A DNA stretch of 8,509 nt from assembly GCA_035715525.1 (NCBI GenBank), contig DASTLA010000305.1, positions 1 through 8,509 of the forward strand, given 5' to 3'. Origin of the DNA: JAHBWI01 sp035715525. GTDB lineage: Bacteria > Nitrospirota > Nitrospiria > Nitrospirales > Nitrospiraceae. The notes under the pieces are model-generated. The model made no database searches. It had not been told where the DNA came from and saw only the letters and a list, made by a program, of their open reading frames with translations. The stretch's first letter is position 1, and each line of letters begins with the position of its first letter. A program made the translations under genes and the position numbers. This document shows positions 1 to 6,739 of the stretch, piece after piece.

Positions 1-2787
1 CACCATCACCAAGTAGATGAGGAGGACCGCGAGCGGAAGTGCCAAGGCAAAATTTTCAATGGCGTTGCGCATGTTGGCGACTTCTCCCCGCAGTTGCACC
101 GTCACATCTTTGGGGAGCGTGATGCCGGCAAGGACCGCTTCGATGTCCTTCGCAACGCGTCCGAGGTCATTCCCGACGGGCGTGACCAGCACGTTGATCA
201 GGCGTGACAAATCGTAGTGGTCCACCGAATCTGGACCGGTCTTGAACTTCAGGCTGGCCACGTCGCGCAGCAGCAAGGGGGGACCGCGACGATCGTCCGA
301 AGCATAGAACCCATTGGAGAAGTCGAGTTGTCTTCCCGCAAAGGGCGTGTTCTGCAACGCAACCGTGGAACCGGATGCGCCGGCCGTCGTGAGACTTGCC
401 GTGGGAAGAAGCGGCGTGCGCGCCCCGATAATGGGAATATTCAACAAATCCTCGGTCTTGGTGAGGGATTGCTCCGGATACTGGGCCAGCAAGAAGTAGC
501 CGTTTGCCGTTTTGGGATCGAGCCAAAAGTTGGGGGACAACGCCAGATTGGAGCTGATACCGGTGATCACATCGATCACCACCCTGTCTTGTGTAACGCC
601 GTAATAGGCTGCCTTAGTGCGATCCACGTCGATGTGCAGCTCCGGGTAACTCTTGCCTTGCTTGATCCTGACGTCCACGGTGTTGGAGACCTGCGCCACC
701 TGCTGTTGAATCCGCTCGGCCACGGGGCGGATGACATCCAGGCTCGGGCCCTTTACTTGAATGTCGATAGGAGCGCGCAATCCGAAGTTCAAGACGTCGC
801 TGATGATTCCGCCAGTCTGGAAGGACACTTCGACGCCGGGCAGTTTGGCTTTCAACCTGCCGCGAAGCTCATCGATGTAGTGCTCCGTATGTCCCTGGTG
901 TCCCGTGACGAGATTCACCAGTACGAAAGCCGTGTGGTTGCCGGTGTTCGGCGCGAACCGGGCGGCATCCCCGAAATATAGGCCGGTGTTCGAGATGACT
1001 TCCTCCAGATCGGACTTGGGAATCGTCTCCTGCACCAACCGCTCTATTTCTCCCACTATGGCCGTCGTCTTCTCTATGCGCGATCCTTCCGGGGCGATGA
1101 CGATCATGGTGAAATTTCCAGCATCGACCTTCGGGAAGAACTCGGTATGCAGGCGGGGGATCAGCAGGGCTCCCGTACCGAGCAACGCGAGCAGAGCACC
1201 GATCACGACCAAAGCTTTGAATCTGACGGCGCCGCGGAGAAGCGGCTCATAGATGGCGAGCACGTAGCGGAACCATCCTTCATTGGCCGACGAATCTTCC
1301 TCGGAAGAGCCTGCGTGACCGGTGTGGTAGAGCCGCGCCAGGATGACCGGAGTGACGGACATGGAGACGGCGTAGTCGGCCAACATGGCGAACGCGACCG
1401 TCATTGCCATGGGAACGAAGAGATACTTGATGATGCCGGTGAAGAACATGATCGGCAGGTACACGATCAGGATGCAAATCGTGGCGACGAGGATCGGCAG
1501 CGTGAGCTCGGTGGCGCTGTCTTCCGCGGCCGAGCGGCCGTCTTTGCCCATCTCCAGATGGCGGTGGAGGTTTTCCTGCACCACGATGTTGTTGTCGAGC
1601 AGTGTGCCGATCACCAGCGCCAAGCCGCCGAGCGTCATGATGTTCACGCTTTGCCCCGTCAAGTACAGGCAGACCAGCGCAACGGTCAACGACAGAGGAA
1701 TTGCGAGGCCGACGACCAGCGCAGCCTTGACGCTGCGGAGGAACAGAAAGATCATGACGCCCGCAAGACCGGCCCCGAGCAAGCCTTCCTTTTGCAGATT
1801 GGCAATCGCCTGCCGGATATAGAGCGACTGGTCGTAAAGAAATTTCACGGTCGTGTCGGCCGGAATTTCGGTGAGGTTCGGCAGCTTGGCCCGGATGCCG
1901 TCCGTTACCTCGACGGTATTGGCACCTTCCTGCCTCGTAATCGGAATGTAGGTCGCCTCTCGGCCGTTCACGCGCACGATCGATGTTTGAATGGCCGAAC
2001 TATCGGCAGCGGTGCCGATATCGCGGACGAGCACCGGCGTGCCGTTGACGAGTTTGATAGGAATGTCATTGATCTTGTCGACGACGTCGACCAGACTGTT
2101 CGAATAGACGTAATAGTCGAGGTCGCCGATCTTGATGTCGCCCGCCGGAATAATCGCGCTCTGTGAATTCACGGCCTTCACGACTTCCGAGGGAGAGATC
2201 CCGCGCGCCAGCAGGCGCTGTTGGTCCAGGAAGATCGTGATTTGCCGTACCTTCCCGCCCAACGGCGGTCCAAAAGATACCCCGGGTATCGTCGCAATCT
2301 GCTGGCGCACGGTAAAGTAGGCTAGATCGCGGATCTCCTTCGCGCCGAGGCTTTCGCTATTGATGGCTAGGTACCCGATCGGAAGGCTCGAAACGCCGAA
2401 TTTATAGACCGAGGGAGGATACACGCCGGGTGGAAGGAGCCTGATGATGCTGTAGGCGAGACTCGTCAGTTCCGACTGGGCGCTGTCGATGCTGTACTCC
2501 GGTTGGAAAAAGACTTTGATATAGCTCATGCCGGCGAGCGACTGCGATTCGATATGTTCGACGTAACTGGCCTCGACGAACCGCTGCTCCATCTTTAGCG
2601 TGATGGCGCCTTCCATCTCAGTCGGACTCAAACCGCGGTAGAAGGTGGTGACGAGGATCGAAGGCAAGCGGATTTCGGGAAAAATGTCCACGCGCATCTT
2701 TTGATAAGACACGGCGCCCAGGATCAGCGCGATCATGCAGAGTGCGAATACGGCGTAGGGATTCTTGAGAGCGGTGCGTGTCAACAT
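1..2787 (-). CDS. RND-family efflux permease (AcrB/HAE1-like), C-terminus cut by window edge
   Basis: Inner-membrane pump subunit of a tripartite efflux system, expected to export drugs, lipids or other compounds using the proton gradient. The reading frame is open from ATG at 2787 to the left edge (929 codons; the family is usually about 1,020-1,050). Visible: TM1 near residues 10-29; a first large periplasmic region with the early RVDIFPEI-type motif typical of RND pumps; TM2-TM6 between about 333 and 486; TM7 near 520-540; a second periplasmic region starting with an EFFPKVDAGNF-type motif near 545; the beginning of TM8 at about 912-929. TM4 carries GTLLDNNIV with D398 followed by N399, where AcrB has two Asp residues (D407/D408); Asp-Asn is found in other HAE-type pumps. 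An AGGA lies about 10 bases before the ATG. The start overlaps the end of the receiver gene by 7 bases, so translational coupling is likely. Heavy-metal versus drug specificity cannot be decided here. Confidence 0.93.
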   Translation of the reverse strand, partial: MLTRTALKNPYAVFALCMIALILGAVSYQKMRVDIFPEIRLPSILVTTFYRGLSPTEMEGAITLKMEQRFVEASYVEHIESQSLAGMSYIKVFFQPEYSIDSAQSELTSLAYSIIRLLPPGVYPPSVYKFGVSSLPIGYLAINSESLGAKEIRDLAYFTVRQQIATIPGVSFGPPLGGKVRQITIFLDQQRLLARGISPSEVVKAVNSQSAIIPAGDIKIGDLDYYVYSNSLVDVVDKINDIPIKLVNGTPVLVRDIGTAADSSAIQTSIVRVNGREATYIPITRQEGANTVEVTDGIRAKLPNLTEIPADTTVKFLYDQSLYIRQAIANLQKEGLLGAGLAGVMIFLFLRSVKAALVVGLAIPLSLTVALVCLYLTGQSVNIMTLGGLALVIGTLLDNNIVVQENLHRHLEMGKDGRSAAEDSATELTLPILVATICILIVYLPIMFFTGIIKYLFVPMAMTVAFAMLADYAVSMSVTPVILARLYHTGHAGSSEEDSSANEGWFRYVLAIYEPLLRGAVRFKALVVIGALLALLGTGALLIPRLHTEFFPKVDAGNFTMIVIAPEGSRIEKTTAIVGEIERLVQETIPKSDLEEVISNTGLYFGDAARFAPNTGNHTAFVLVNLVTGHQGHTEHYIDELRGRLKAKLPGVEVSFQTGGIISDVLNFGLRAPIDIQVKGPSLDVIRPVAERIQQQVAQVSNTVDVRIKQGKSYPELHIDVDRTKAAYYGVTQDRVVIDVITGISSNLALSPNFWLDPKTANGYFLLAQYPEQSLTKTEDLLNIPIIGARTPLLPTASLTTAGASGSTVALQNTPFAGRQLDFSNGFYASDDRRGPPLLLRDVASLKFKTGPDSVDHYDLSRLINVLVTPVGNDLGRVAKDIEAVLAGITLPKDVTVQLRGEVANMRNAIENFALALPLAVLLIYLVMV

Positions 2788-3212
2788 GTGGCGGTCATCC
2801 TGATTGCGGTACGGTTTCGACCGATCCAGTATCGGCACATGTCTTCAATGCATTGAACTAGCTCGTCGAACGTTGCCGGCTTGACCACATAGCCGTTCGC
2901 TCCCTGAGCATAGGCGGCAGCGAGATCTGCCGCCTCGTCGCTGGTGGTGAAGACGACGACGGGGATTGTGCCGAGGCGAGCGTCGCTACGCAGTCGTTTG
3001 AGGAAGGCGTCACCACAGTGGTTGCTGAGGTGCCAGTCGAGCAGGACAAAGCAAGGAAGGATGGAATGATTGTTCAGGAAATGCATCGCCGCTTCCGCGT
3101 CGTCTTCCGTGAACAGGCTCACTTCGACACCGGATTGGATGACCGCCAAGCGAAACAATTCACATTCGCCGGGGCTGTCGTCGATCAGTAATATGGACGG
3201 ATGCGCAAACAT
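2781..3212 (-). CDS. stand-alone CheY-like response regulator (receiver domain only)
   Basis: Single-domain receiver protein of 143 aa, expected to take a phosphoryl group from a histidine kinase and act by protein-protein contact, since no output domain follows. Visible: acidic pair D11-D12, phosphoacceptor D59 in the LLDWHL strand, T89 in VVVFTTSD, and K111 in YVVKPA, so all key catalytic residues are present. The WHL after the phospho-Asp and the FTTSD motif resemble the Rcp1-type subgroup of single-domain regulators. The last 20 or so residues (about 124-143) extend beyond the receiver fold and are basic. No strong Shine-Dalgarno is seen before ATG 3212, and another ATG 16 bases upstream is out of frame. 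It is the first gene seen of the minus-strand operon and its TGA lies inside the start region of the RND gene. Its kinase partner is unknown; the kinase at 5102 already has its own regulator. Confidence 0.9.
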   Translation of the reverse strand: MFAHPSILLIDDSPGECELFRLAVIQSGVEVSLFTEDDAEAAMHFLNNHSILPCFVLLDWHLSNHCGDAFLKRLRSDARLGTIPVVVFTTSDEAADLAAAYAQGANGYVVKPATFDELVQCIEDMCRYWIGRNRTAIRMTATC

Positions 3213-3477
3213 CGAGCAGAGACATCAGCAGGGAATGTGCCGAGCGGGGCATTCAAGTCCGATATCGGCAACATCTTCATCAATACAATGCGTTACGTGA
3301 TTAGTTCGCCCGATCGATGAATGATGAATCGGGGTGATGCTGCCGAGATTCGAGTAGAAATTCCAGAGGGGGAGTGGAAGAATTCCAGACCTCTCAAGTC
3401 GCCGGGCGATGCATTGCTCTATGCGGTCGGCTGCCAGCTTGCTTGCTTAGCCTCACGTACTTGCATATGTTCTGAGC
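3213..3477. promoter_or_regulatory. divergent intergenic region with short repeats
   Basis: 265 bases between the divergent receiver/RND operon and the methyltransferase-like gene, expected to hold promoters for both. Visible: palindrome CCGATATCGG at 3259-3268; inverted repeat CCCGAT (3309-3314) and ATCGGG (3328-3333) with 13 bases between; a 9-base direct repeat AATTCCAGA at 3359-3367 and 3381-3389, 22 bases apart, each copy overlapping a small dyad (TAGAA-1-TTCCA at 3355-3365 and TGGAA-3-TTCCA at 3375-3387). Weak GG-N10-GC matches to the sigma-54 -24/-12 pattern end at 3417 and 3442. No convincing sigma-70 boxes were found. Short open frames across this stretch have no ribosome site or recognisable protein and are not called. 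Confidence 0.4.
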
Positions 3478-3936
3478 ATGACGCTGGAGCTGAAAGTTCC
3501 CCCGCTCGTGGTCGGCCTAGTCATGGCCGGCATAATGTGGCTCTCTGACTGGGTCTTGCCTGGATGGCATATCGAGCTGCCGGCGCGTCGGCTCGTGGCA
3601 GGCTGTGTCGCTGTGGCGGGAACATTGATGCTTTTGGCAGGCGTCCTCTCCTTTCGCCGGGCGAAAACCACTGTGAACCCTATGAAGCCGTCCTCGAGTT
3701 CCTCGCTGGTGATGACCGGCATTTATGCTTGGACCCGCAACCCCATGTATGTCGGGTTTTTCCTTTTTATGCTTGCGTGGGGAATCGTTTTATCCAACGC
3801 GGCCGCTTTTGTGATCCTTCCACTTTTTGTGCTCTATATGAATCGCTTTCAAATCGGACCGGAAGAACGGGCTCTCGCGGCCATCTTTGGCGACCAGTAC
3901 GCCCGTTATGTCGGTCGGGTTCGTCGATGGCTTTGA
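3478..3936 (+). CDS. isoprenylcysteine/phospholipid methyltransferase-family membrane protein
   Basis: Small integral membrane protein of 152 aa of the ICMT/PEMT superfamily, whose members transfer a methyl group from S-adenosylmethionine at the membrane. Visible: hydrophobic segments at about residues 8-26 and 38-58, a hairpin-like long segment at about 91-122, the family motif G81-I-Y-A-W-T-R-N-P-M-Y-V-G93, the pair E129-E130 and the C-terminal FGDQYARYVGRVRRWL block (137-152). These C-terminal motifs form the cofactor site in characterised relatives. The true substrate in bacteria is usually unknown, so a specific reaction should not be assigned. ATG 3478 is used because it gives a normal N-terminus, but no clear Shine-Dalgarno precedes it. 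It stands alone on the plus strand, diverging from the receiver/RND operon and 79 bases before the basic-protein gene. Confidence 0.85.
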   Translation: MTLELKVPPLVVGLVMAGIMWLSDWVLPGWHIELPARRLVAGCVAVAGTLMLLAGVLSFRRAKTTVNPMKPSSSSSLVMTGIYAWTRNPMYVGFFLFMLAWGIVLSNAAAFVILPLFVLYMNRFQIGPEERALAAIFGDQYARYVGRVRRWL

Positions 3937-4004
3937 GATAAACGGGCTGCTTGCTCGTCTTGCTCAAAGCACGTATGTTTAGGGCTTCACCGTCCGGCCG
4001 TGAC

Positions 4005-4011
4005 AAGGAGG
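4005..4011 (+). promoter_or_regulatory. strong Shine-Dalgarno of the basic-protein gene
   Basis: AAGGAGG lies immediately before two consecutive in-frame ATGs. The first (4013) is only 1 base away and the second (4016) 4 bases away, so the second is the more likely start; the product then has 102 residues instead of 103. Confidence 0.7.
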
Positions 4012-4015
4012 GATG

Positions 4016-4324
4016 ATGAGAAAGAAAAGCGCAGGAAAAACTGCCAGCAGTGGCAAGAGCATGGTGCGCAAAGTCGGGAATGTCGTGCGACGAAAGGCGG
4101 GTGGAACTGCACGCAACATCAAAACATCGGTCTCGAAGGCTGTCGCTAAATCCGGCCGCCGCGTGAAGAGAGCCGTCAAGGAAATCAAGGCTCCGGCGGC
4201 TGCGACCCGTCAGGCGAAGCAGGTCGGTGAGGCGGTGGGCGCATTCCTCGGAAAGACTATCGGGCGTATGGAACGGATCGTGACGGCCGTCGGAAAAAAG
4301 GCATCAAAAGGCGCGGCGAACTGA
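4016..4324 (+). CDS. small very basic Lys/Arg/Ala-rich protein, histone-H1-like
   Basis: Protein of 102 aa (103 if started at ATG 4013). Counting residues in the longer form gives 17 Lys and 11 Arg against 3 Glu and no Asp, a net charge near +25, with a single Phe and no Trp, Tyr or Cys. The first two thirds are low-complexity K/R/A/S/G/V with repeated basic pairs. The last third (about 66-98) has spaced V/A/I/L/F residues that could form an amphipathic helix. No signal peptide or catalytic motif is seen. Such composition is known from bacterial H1-like and AlgP-like tails that bind DNA or RNA, so a nucleoid or nucleic-acid-binding role is a reasonable inference but not shown. The strong ribosome site suggests high translation. 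It could also be a ribosome-associated or polyanion-binding protein. The gene converges on the lipoprotein gene, 97 bases away. Confidence 0.72.
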   Translation: MRKKSAGKTASSGKSMVRKVGNVVRRKAGGTARNIKTSVSKAVAKSGRRVKRAVKEIKAPAAATRQAKQVGEAVGAFLGKTIGRMERIVTAVGKKASKGAAN

Positions 4325-4421
4325 TGCCGCGATGCTTGCGGGCCATCGCCGATCAGCCCCGGCGGTGGTCCAGCTGCTGTGGGCTGCGCTTCCTAGCCGC
4401 TGACGTCTATGGGGCGGAGTT

Positions 4422-4928
4422 TTAGGAACCCTGTTCCGATCCGGTTGCTTCTTCCAGCGTGCCGGTACCACAGGCCAACCCGCCGTACATCATGCCGAAG
4501 TACCCGCAATACGCCCCCGCTTTAAATGCCCAGTCCATTCTTGTCGTCTGAGCAATGTGACCGTCGATCAGCGTAAACGAAATTTCCTGTGATCCCACCG
4601 GAACCATCGCAGGCAAGGGAACAAGGATGACGTAGAGCAACATGCCGGCCCAACGCCATCCCCCCGTCTTATAGATCCATTCCTCTTGCCCGGCTGCGTC
4701 AGAGACCACCCGATCGGGGGCGCCCCAATGACGGCGCAATTCGGCTCCCTCCCTGATGCCTCCCTCGAGGGGAGGCTTGTGCAAGTCCGCCGAGCCGCGA
4801 TGCTCGAATATCCGAGAACGCTCGCTGGAGTCGACCCGGCTTCCCAATGTCCAGGCTCCCAGGCCGATACATCCGGGCAGAGTGCTGAGCAGGCCGAGCA
4901 GGATGAGGATGGGAAATATCGTGCGCAT
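4422..4928 (-). CDS. predicted lipoprotein, weakly SmpA/OmlA-like
   Basis: Protein of 168 aa from ATG 4928. The frame also allows TTG 4961, but the ATG puts a classic signal peptide at the N-terminus: basic R2, hydrophobic 4-17 and the lipobox L17-P18-G19-C20, so the mature protein should be acylated at C20 and sit in the envelope. After it come a charged region with LRRHWGAPDRV (about 64-74) and EEWIYKTGGW (about 82-91), a hydrophobic stretch (about 93-111), a QEISFTLIDGHI strand pair and a Gly/Tyr/Met/Cys-rich tail. The order 'G-x-P-D ... W-x-Y ... F ... D-G-x-I' resembles small outer-membrane lipoproteins of the SmpA/OmlA (BamE-like) group, but the match is loose and function is unassigned. 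It is divergent from the kinase operon with 173 bases between, so the two may share control. No clear Shine-Dalgarno was found. Confidence 0.75.
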   Translation of the reverse strand: MRTIFPILILLGLLSTLPGCIGLGAWTLGSRVDSSERSRIFEHRGSADLHKPPLEGGIREGAELRRHWGAPDRVVSDAAGQEEWIYKTGGWRWAGMLLYVILVPLPAMVPVGSQEISFTLIDGHIAQTTRMDWAFKAGAYCGYFGMMYGGLACGTGTLEEATGSEQGS

Positions 4929-5033
4929 ACGAGCCGTCGAAGTTTGGATCAGCCGCGGCAATATAGCAACCGTCGGCTCAACCTACAAGCTAAAGAGAAC
5001 GCACGACGGGCCTGCTTTCCTTCGCGCCTCCCC

Positions 5034-5063
5034 TGGAACAACGATTGGACACGTCACTATACT
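5034..5063 (+). promoter_or_regulatory. possible sigma-70 promoter of the kinase/activator operon
   Basis: TATACT at 5058-5063 is a good -10 box; TGGAAC at 5034-5039, 18 bases before it, is a poor -35 match. It lies 38 bases before the kinase start, in the intergenic region shared with the lipoprotein gene. No -24/-12 element was found here, so the operon does not look sigma-54-dependent. Confidence 0.3.
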
Positions 5064-5101
5064 GTGTGGATTGCGACAGCGGCTGATGGGCGAAAGGCAA
5101 T

Positions 5102-6739
5102 ATGGACAGCATGAAGGCGAAGAATCCTGCCACGAGCTTCAGAATGTTCAACCGCATTATCATTTGGGTCGTGGCCATCGGAATAGTCTCGGTGATTCTG
5201 TGCATCCTTGCCGTCAATATTTCCGATCGGCTCATTATCGATAAGGCCGCGGGTCGGTACCGACACGATGAATTTCTCCGGACAGCGGGCGCGGTGAGCC
5301 GGGTGATCACCGATGTCGGTGAATTGAATAACGTGCCGGCGATCCGACGCACCGTGGAGGATATTCTCGAGGTCCGGCCGAGCCTCCGGTGGGTAGACGT
5401 GTTCGAGCTCGCGGCGCCGCATGCGCAATTGGTCTACAGCAGCCGAGGCCATAGTCCTACAATCGATGACTTGGAGGTGCAGGAACTCCTGAAGGGCCGG
5501 TCGGTGGCCCACCTTGATGAATCGGAAGCGGAGCGAGCCTGGGTCATCCTGGCGCCGCTGCGCCTGCAGGGTACGATCGTAGGCGGGATGCGCGGCCGTT
5601 TTTCGATTTCCAAATACGACCAATTGATTCTCAGCCAGGGTCAATACGCTTTGGCGATCGGGATCGTGGCCATCATTTCGATCACCGCGGCCTTTCTCTT
5701 GGTGATTCGCGCGCAGGTGCACCAACCATTGGCGCATTTTATTCGTGGGATCGATCTCATCCGGTCCGGCAACTTGGAGGCGCGGGTCCCGGTCACGGGT
5801 CCTCAGGAATTGCAGCAGCTGGCCGCTCGATTCAACGACATGCTGACGACCGTCGCCGGCGTCGTACAGGATAAGGAGTCGTTGCTCATGCAGCTGCATG
5901 GTTTGAATACCACGTTGCAAGAGCGAGTCGAACAAGCCGTGAGCCGGCTCGAGAAAGCCAACAAGGAGCTGCTTGCGGCGCAGGACGAACTCAAGAAGAG
6001 TGAGAAGTTGGCCATGTTGGGGGAATTGTCGGCGATCATGGCCCATGAGCTGGGGAATCCGCTCAATGCCATCTCAGGCCGCCTGCAAATGGCTGCGTCC
6101 GCTCAGGATCCCGCGGCCGCGACTAGGCATCTGGATATCGTGCGCACGGAAGTGGGGCGGATGGCGCAAGTCATGCGGCATATTCTGACGTCCACCCGCC
6201 CGGATGCCAAACCTGGCGAGCATGACGTCAATGCCATGATTAGAGATGTCATCGGTCTTCAATTGTGGACGCACATCGACGTTGAGCTGGCGTTGCAGGA
6301 TGACTTGCCGGCCGTCTATGGAAACGGAACGGTGATACGTAGCATCATTCTGAATCTATGTGTGAATGCGGTGCAGGCGATGCCCCTTGGGGGTCGCCTG
6401 CGTGTGGCGACGCGATATCCGGGGTTCGAACAGCCGGCTTCCCATGTGTTGGTGGAAGACGCGGCTTATCCCCGATCTCGCTTCGTCAGCTTGCAGATCG
6501 AAGATAACGGCAGAGGCATTCCTGCCGGATTGCTGCCGATGATCGGCACACCTTTCGTGACGACACGGCAAGGCGAGGGTGGGGTGGGGTTGGGCTTGGC
6601 AATCTGCCGCCGAGGCCTGTTGGAAATGGGCGGGGGGCTTTCGGTACAGAGCATCCCCGGGCGGGGCACCACGTTCATCATCGACTTGCCGACGGCCCGG
6701 GATCACGACCAGCATGTCGGTTCGGGAGGGTCGCCATGA
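5102..6739 (+). CDS. membrane sensor histidine kinase (HAMP-HisKA-HATPase)
   Basis: Sensor kinase of 545 aa, predicted to autophosphorylate on histidine and pass the phosphate to the regulator encoded next. Domains in order: TM1 about 19-38; an extracytoplasmic sensor region about 39-182; TM2 about 183-202; HAMP about 203-257; coiled-coil linker rich in E/K/L/Q about 258-303; HisKA with H315 in the HELGNPLNAI motif; HATPase about 410-532 with N box N418/N422, G1 box D468-N-G-R-G472 and G2 box G493-G-V-G-L-G-L499. The H-box follows the HE-x-x-NPL form common in kinases that pair with NtrC-type activators. GAAAGG sits 4 bases before ATG 5102; a second ATG at 5111 is possible. The stop overlaps the next start as ATGA. 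The sensor region has no recognised Cys/His metal cluster; ligand unknown. Confidence 0.93.
   Translation: MDSMKAKNPATSFRMFNRIIIWVVAIGIVSVILCILAVNISDRLIIDKAAGRYRHDEFLRTAGAVSRVITDVGELNNVPAIRRTVEDILEVRPSLRWVDVFELAAPHAQLVYSSRGHSPTIDDLEVQELLKGRSVAHLDESEAERAWVILAPLRLQGTIVGGMRGRFSISKYDQLILSQGQYALAIGIVAIISITAAFLLVIRAQVHQPLAHFIRGIDLIRSGNLEARVPVTGPQELQQLAARFNDMLTTVAGVVQDKESLLMQLHGLNTTLQERVEQAVSRLEKANKELLAAQDELKKSEKLAMLGELSAIMAHELGNPLNAISGRLQMAASAQDPAAATRHLDIVRTEVGRMAQVMRHILTSTRPDAKPGEHDVNAMIRDVIGLQLWTHIDVELALQDDLPAVYGNGTVIRSIILNLCVNAVQAMPLGGRLRVATRYPGFEQPASHVLVEDAAYPRSRFVSLQIEDNGRGIPAGLLPMIGTPFVTTRQGEGGVGLGLAICRRGLLEMGGGLSVQSIPGRGTTFIIDLPTARDHDQHVGSGGSP
6724..6730 (+). promoter_or_regulatory. Shine-Dalgarno of the activator gene inside the kinase gene
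   Basis: GGGAGGG ends 5 bases before ATG 6736 and lies within the last codons of the kinase gene. Together with the ATGA stop/start overlap it supports 6736 as the start and tightly coupled, high-level translation of the regulator. Confidence 0.8.

Noticed and set aside
217..981. Plus-strand frame of 254 codons
   Set aside because: It is opposite the second periplasmic region of the RND permease, which reads clearly as a protein. It has no ribosome site or motif.
1147..2166. Long plus-strand frame of 339 codons
   Set aside because: It lies fully opposite the RND permease gene. Its translation is rich in Asp, Arg, His and Gln with no domain, typical of an antisense shadow of a GC-rich gene.
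3321..3548. Plus-strand frame of 75 codons in the divergent intergenic region
   Set aside because: No good ribosome site, no recognisable motif, and it runs out of frame into the methyltransferase-like gene.
4354..4424. Possible two-way terminator between the convergent basic-protein and lipoprotein genes
   Set aside because: CAGCCC (4354-4359) and GGGCTG (4381-4386) can pair, but the loop is 21 bases and no T-tract follows. A second CCGC/GCGG stem before TTTT has only 4 pairs.
4958..4971. Minus-strand GG-N10-GC before the lipoprotein gene as a sigma-54 site
   Set aside because: Only the GG and TTGC match; the rest of the -24 block and the base after TTGC do not fit.
5057..6046. Minus-strand frame of 329 codons
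   Set aside because: It is antisense to the kinase gene, which has unmistakable HAMP and HisKA motifs. The minus translation is His/Arg/Asp-rich without a family signature.
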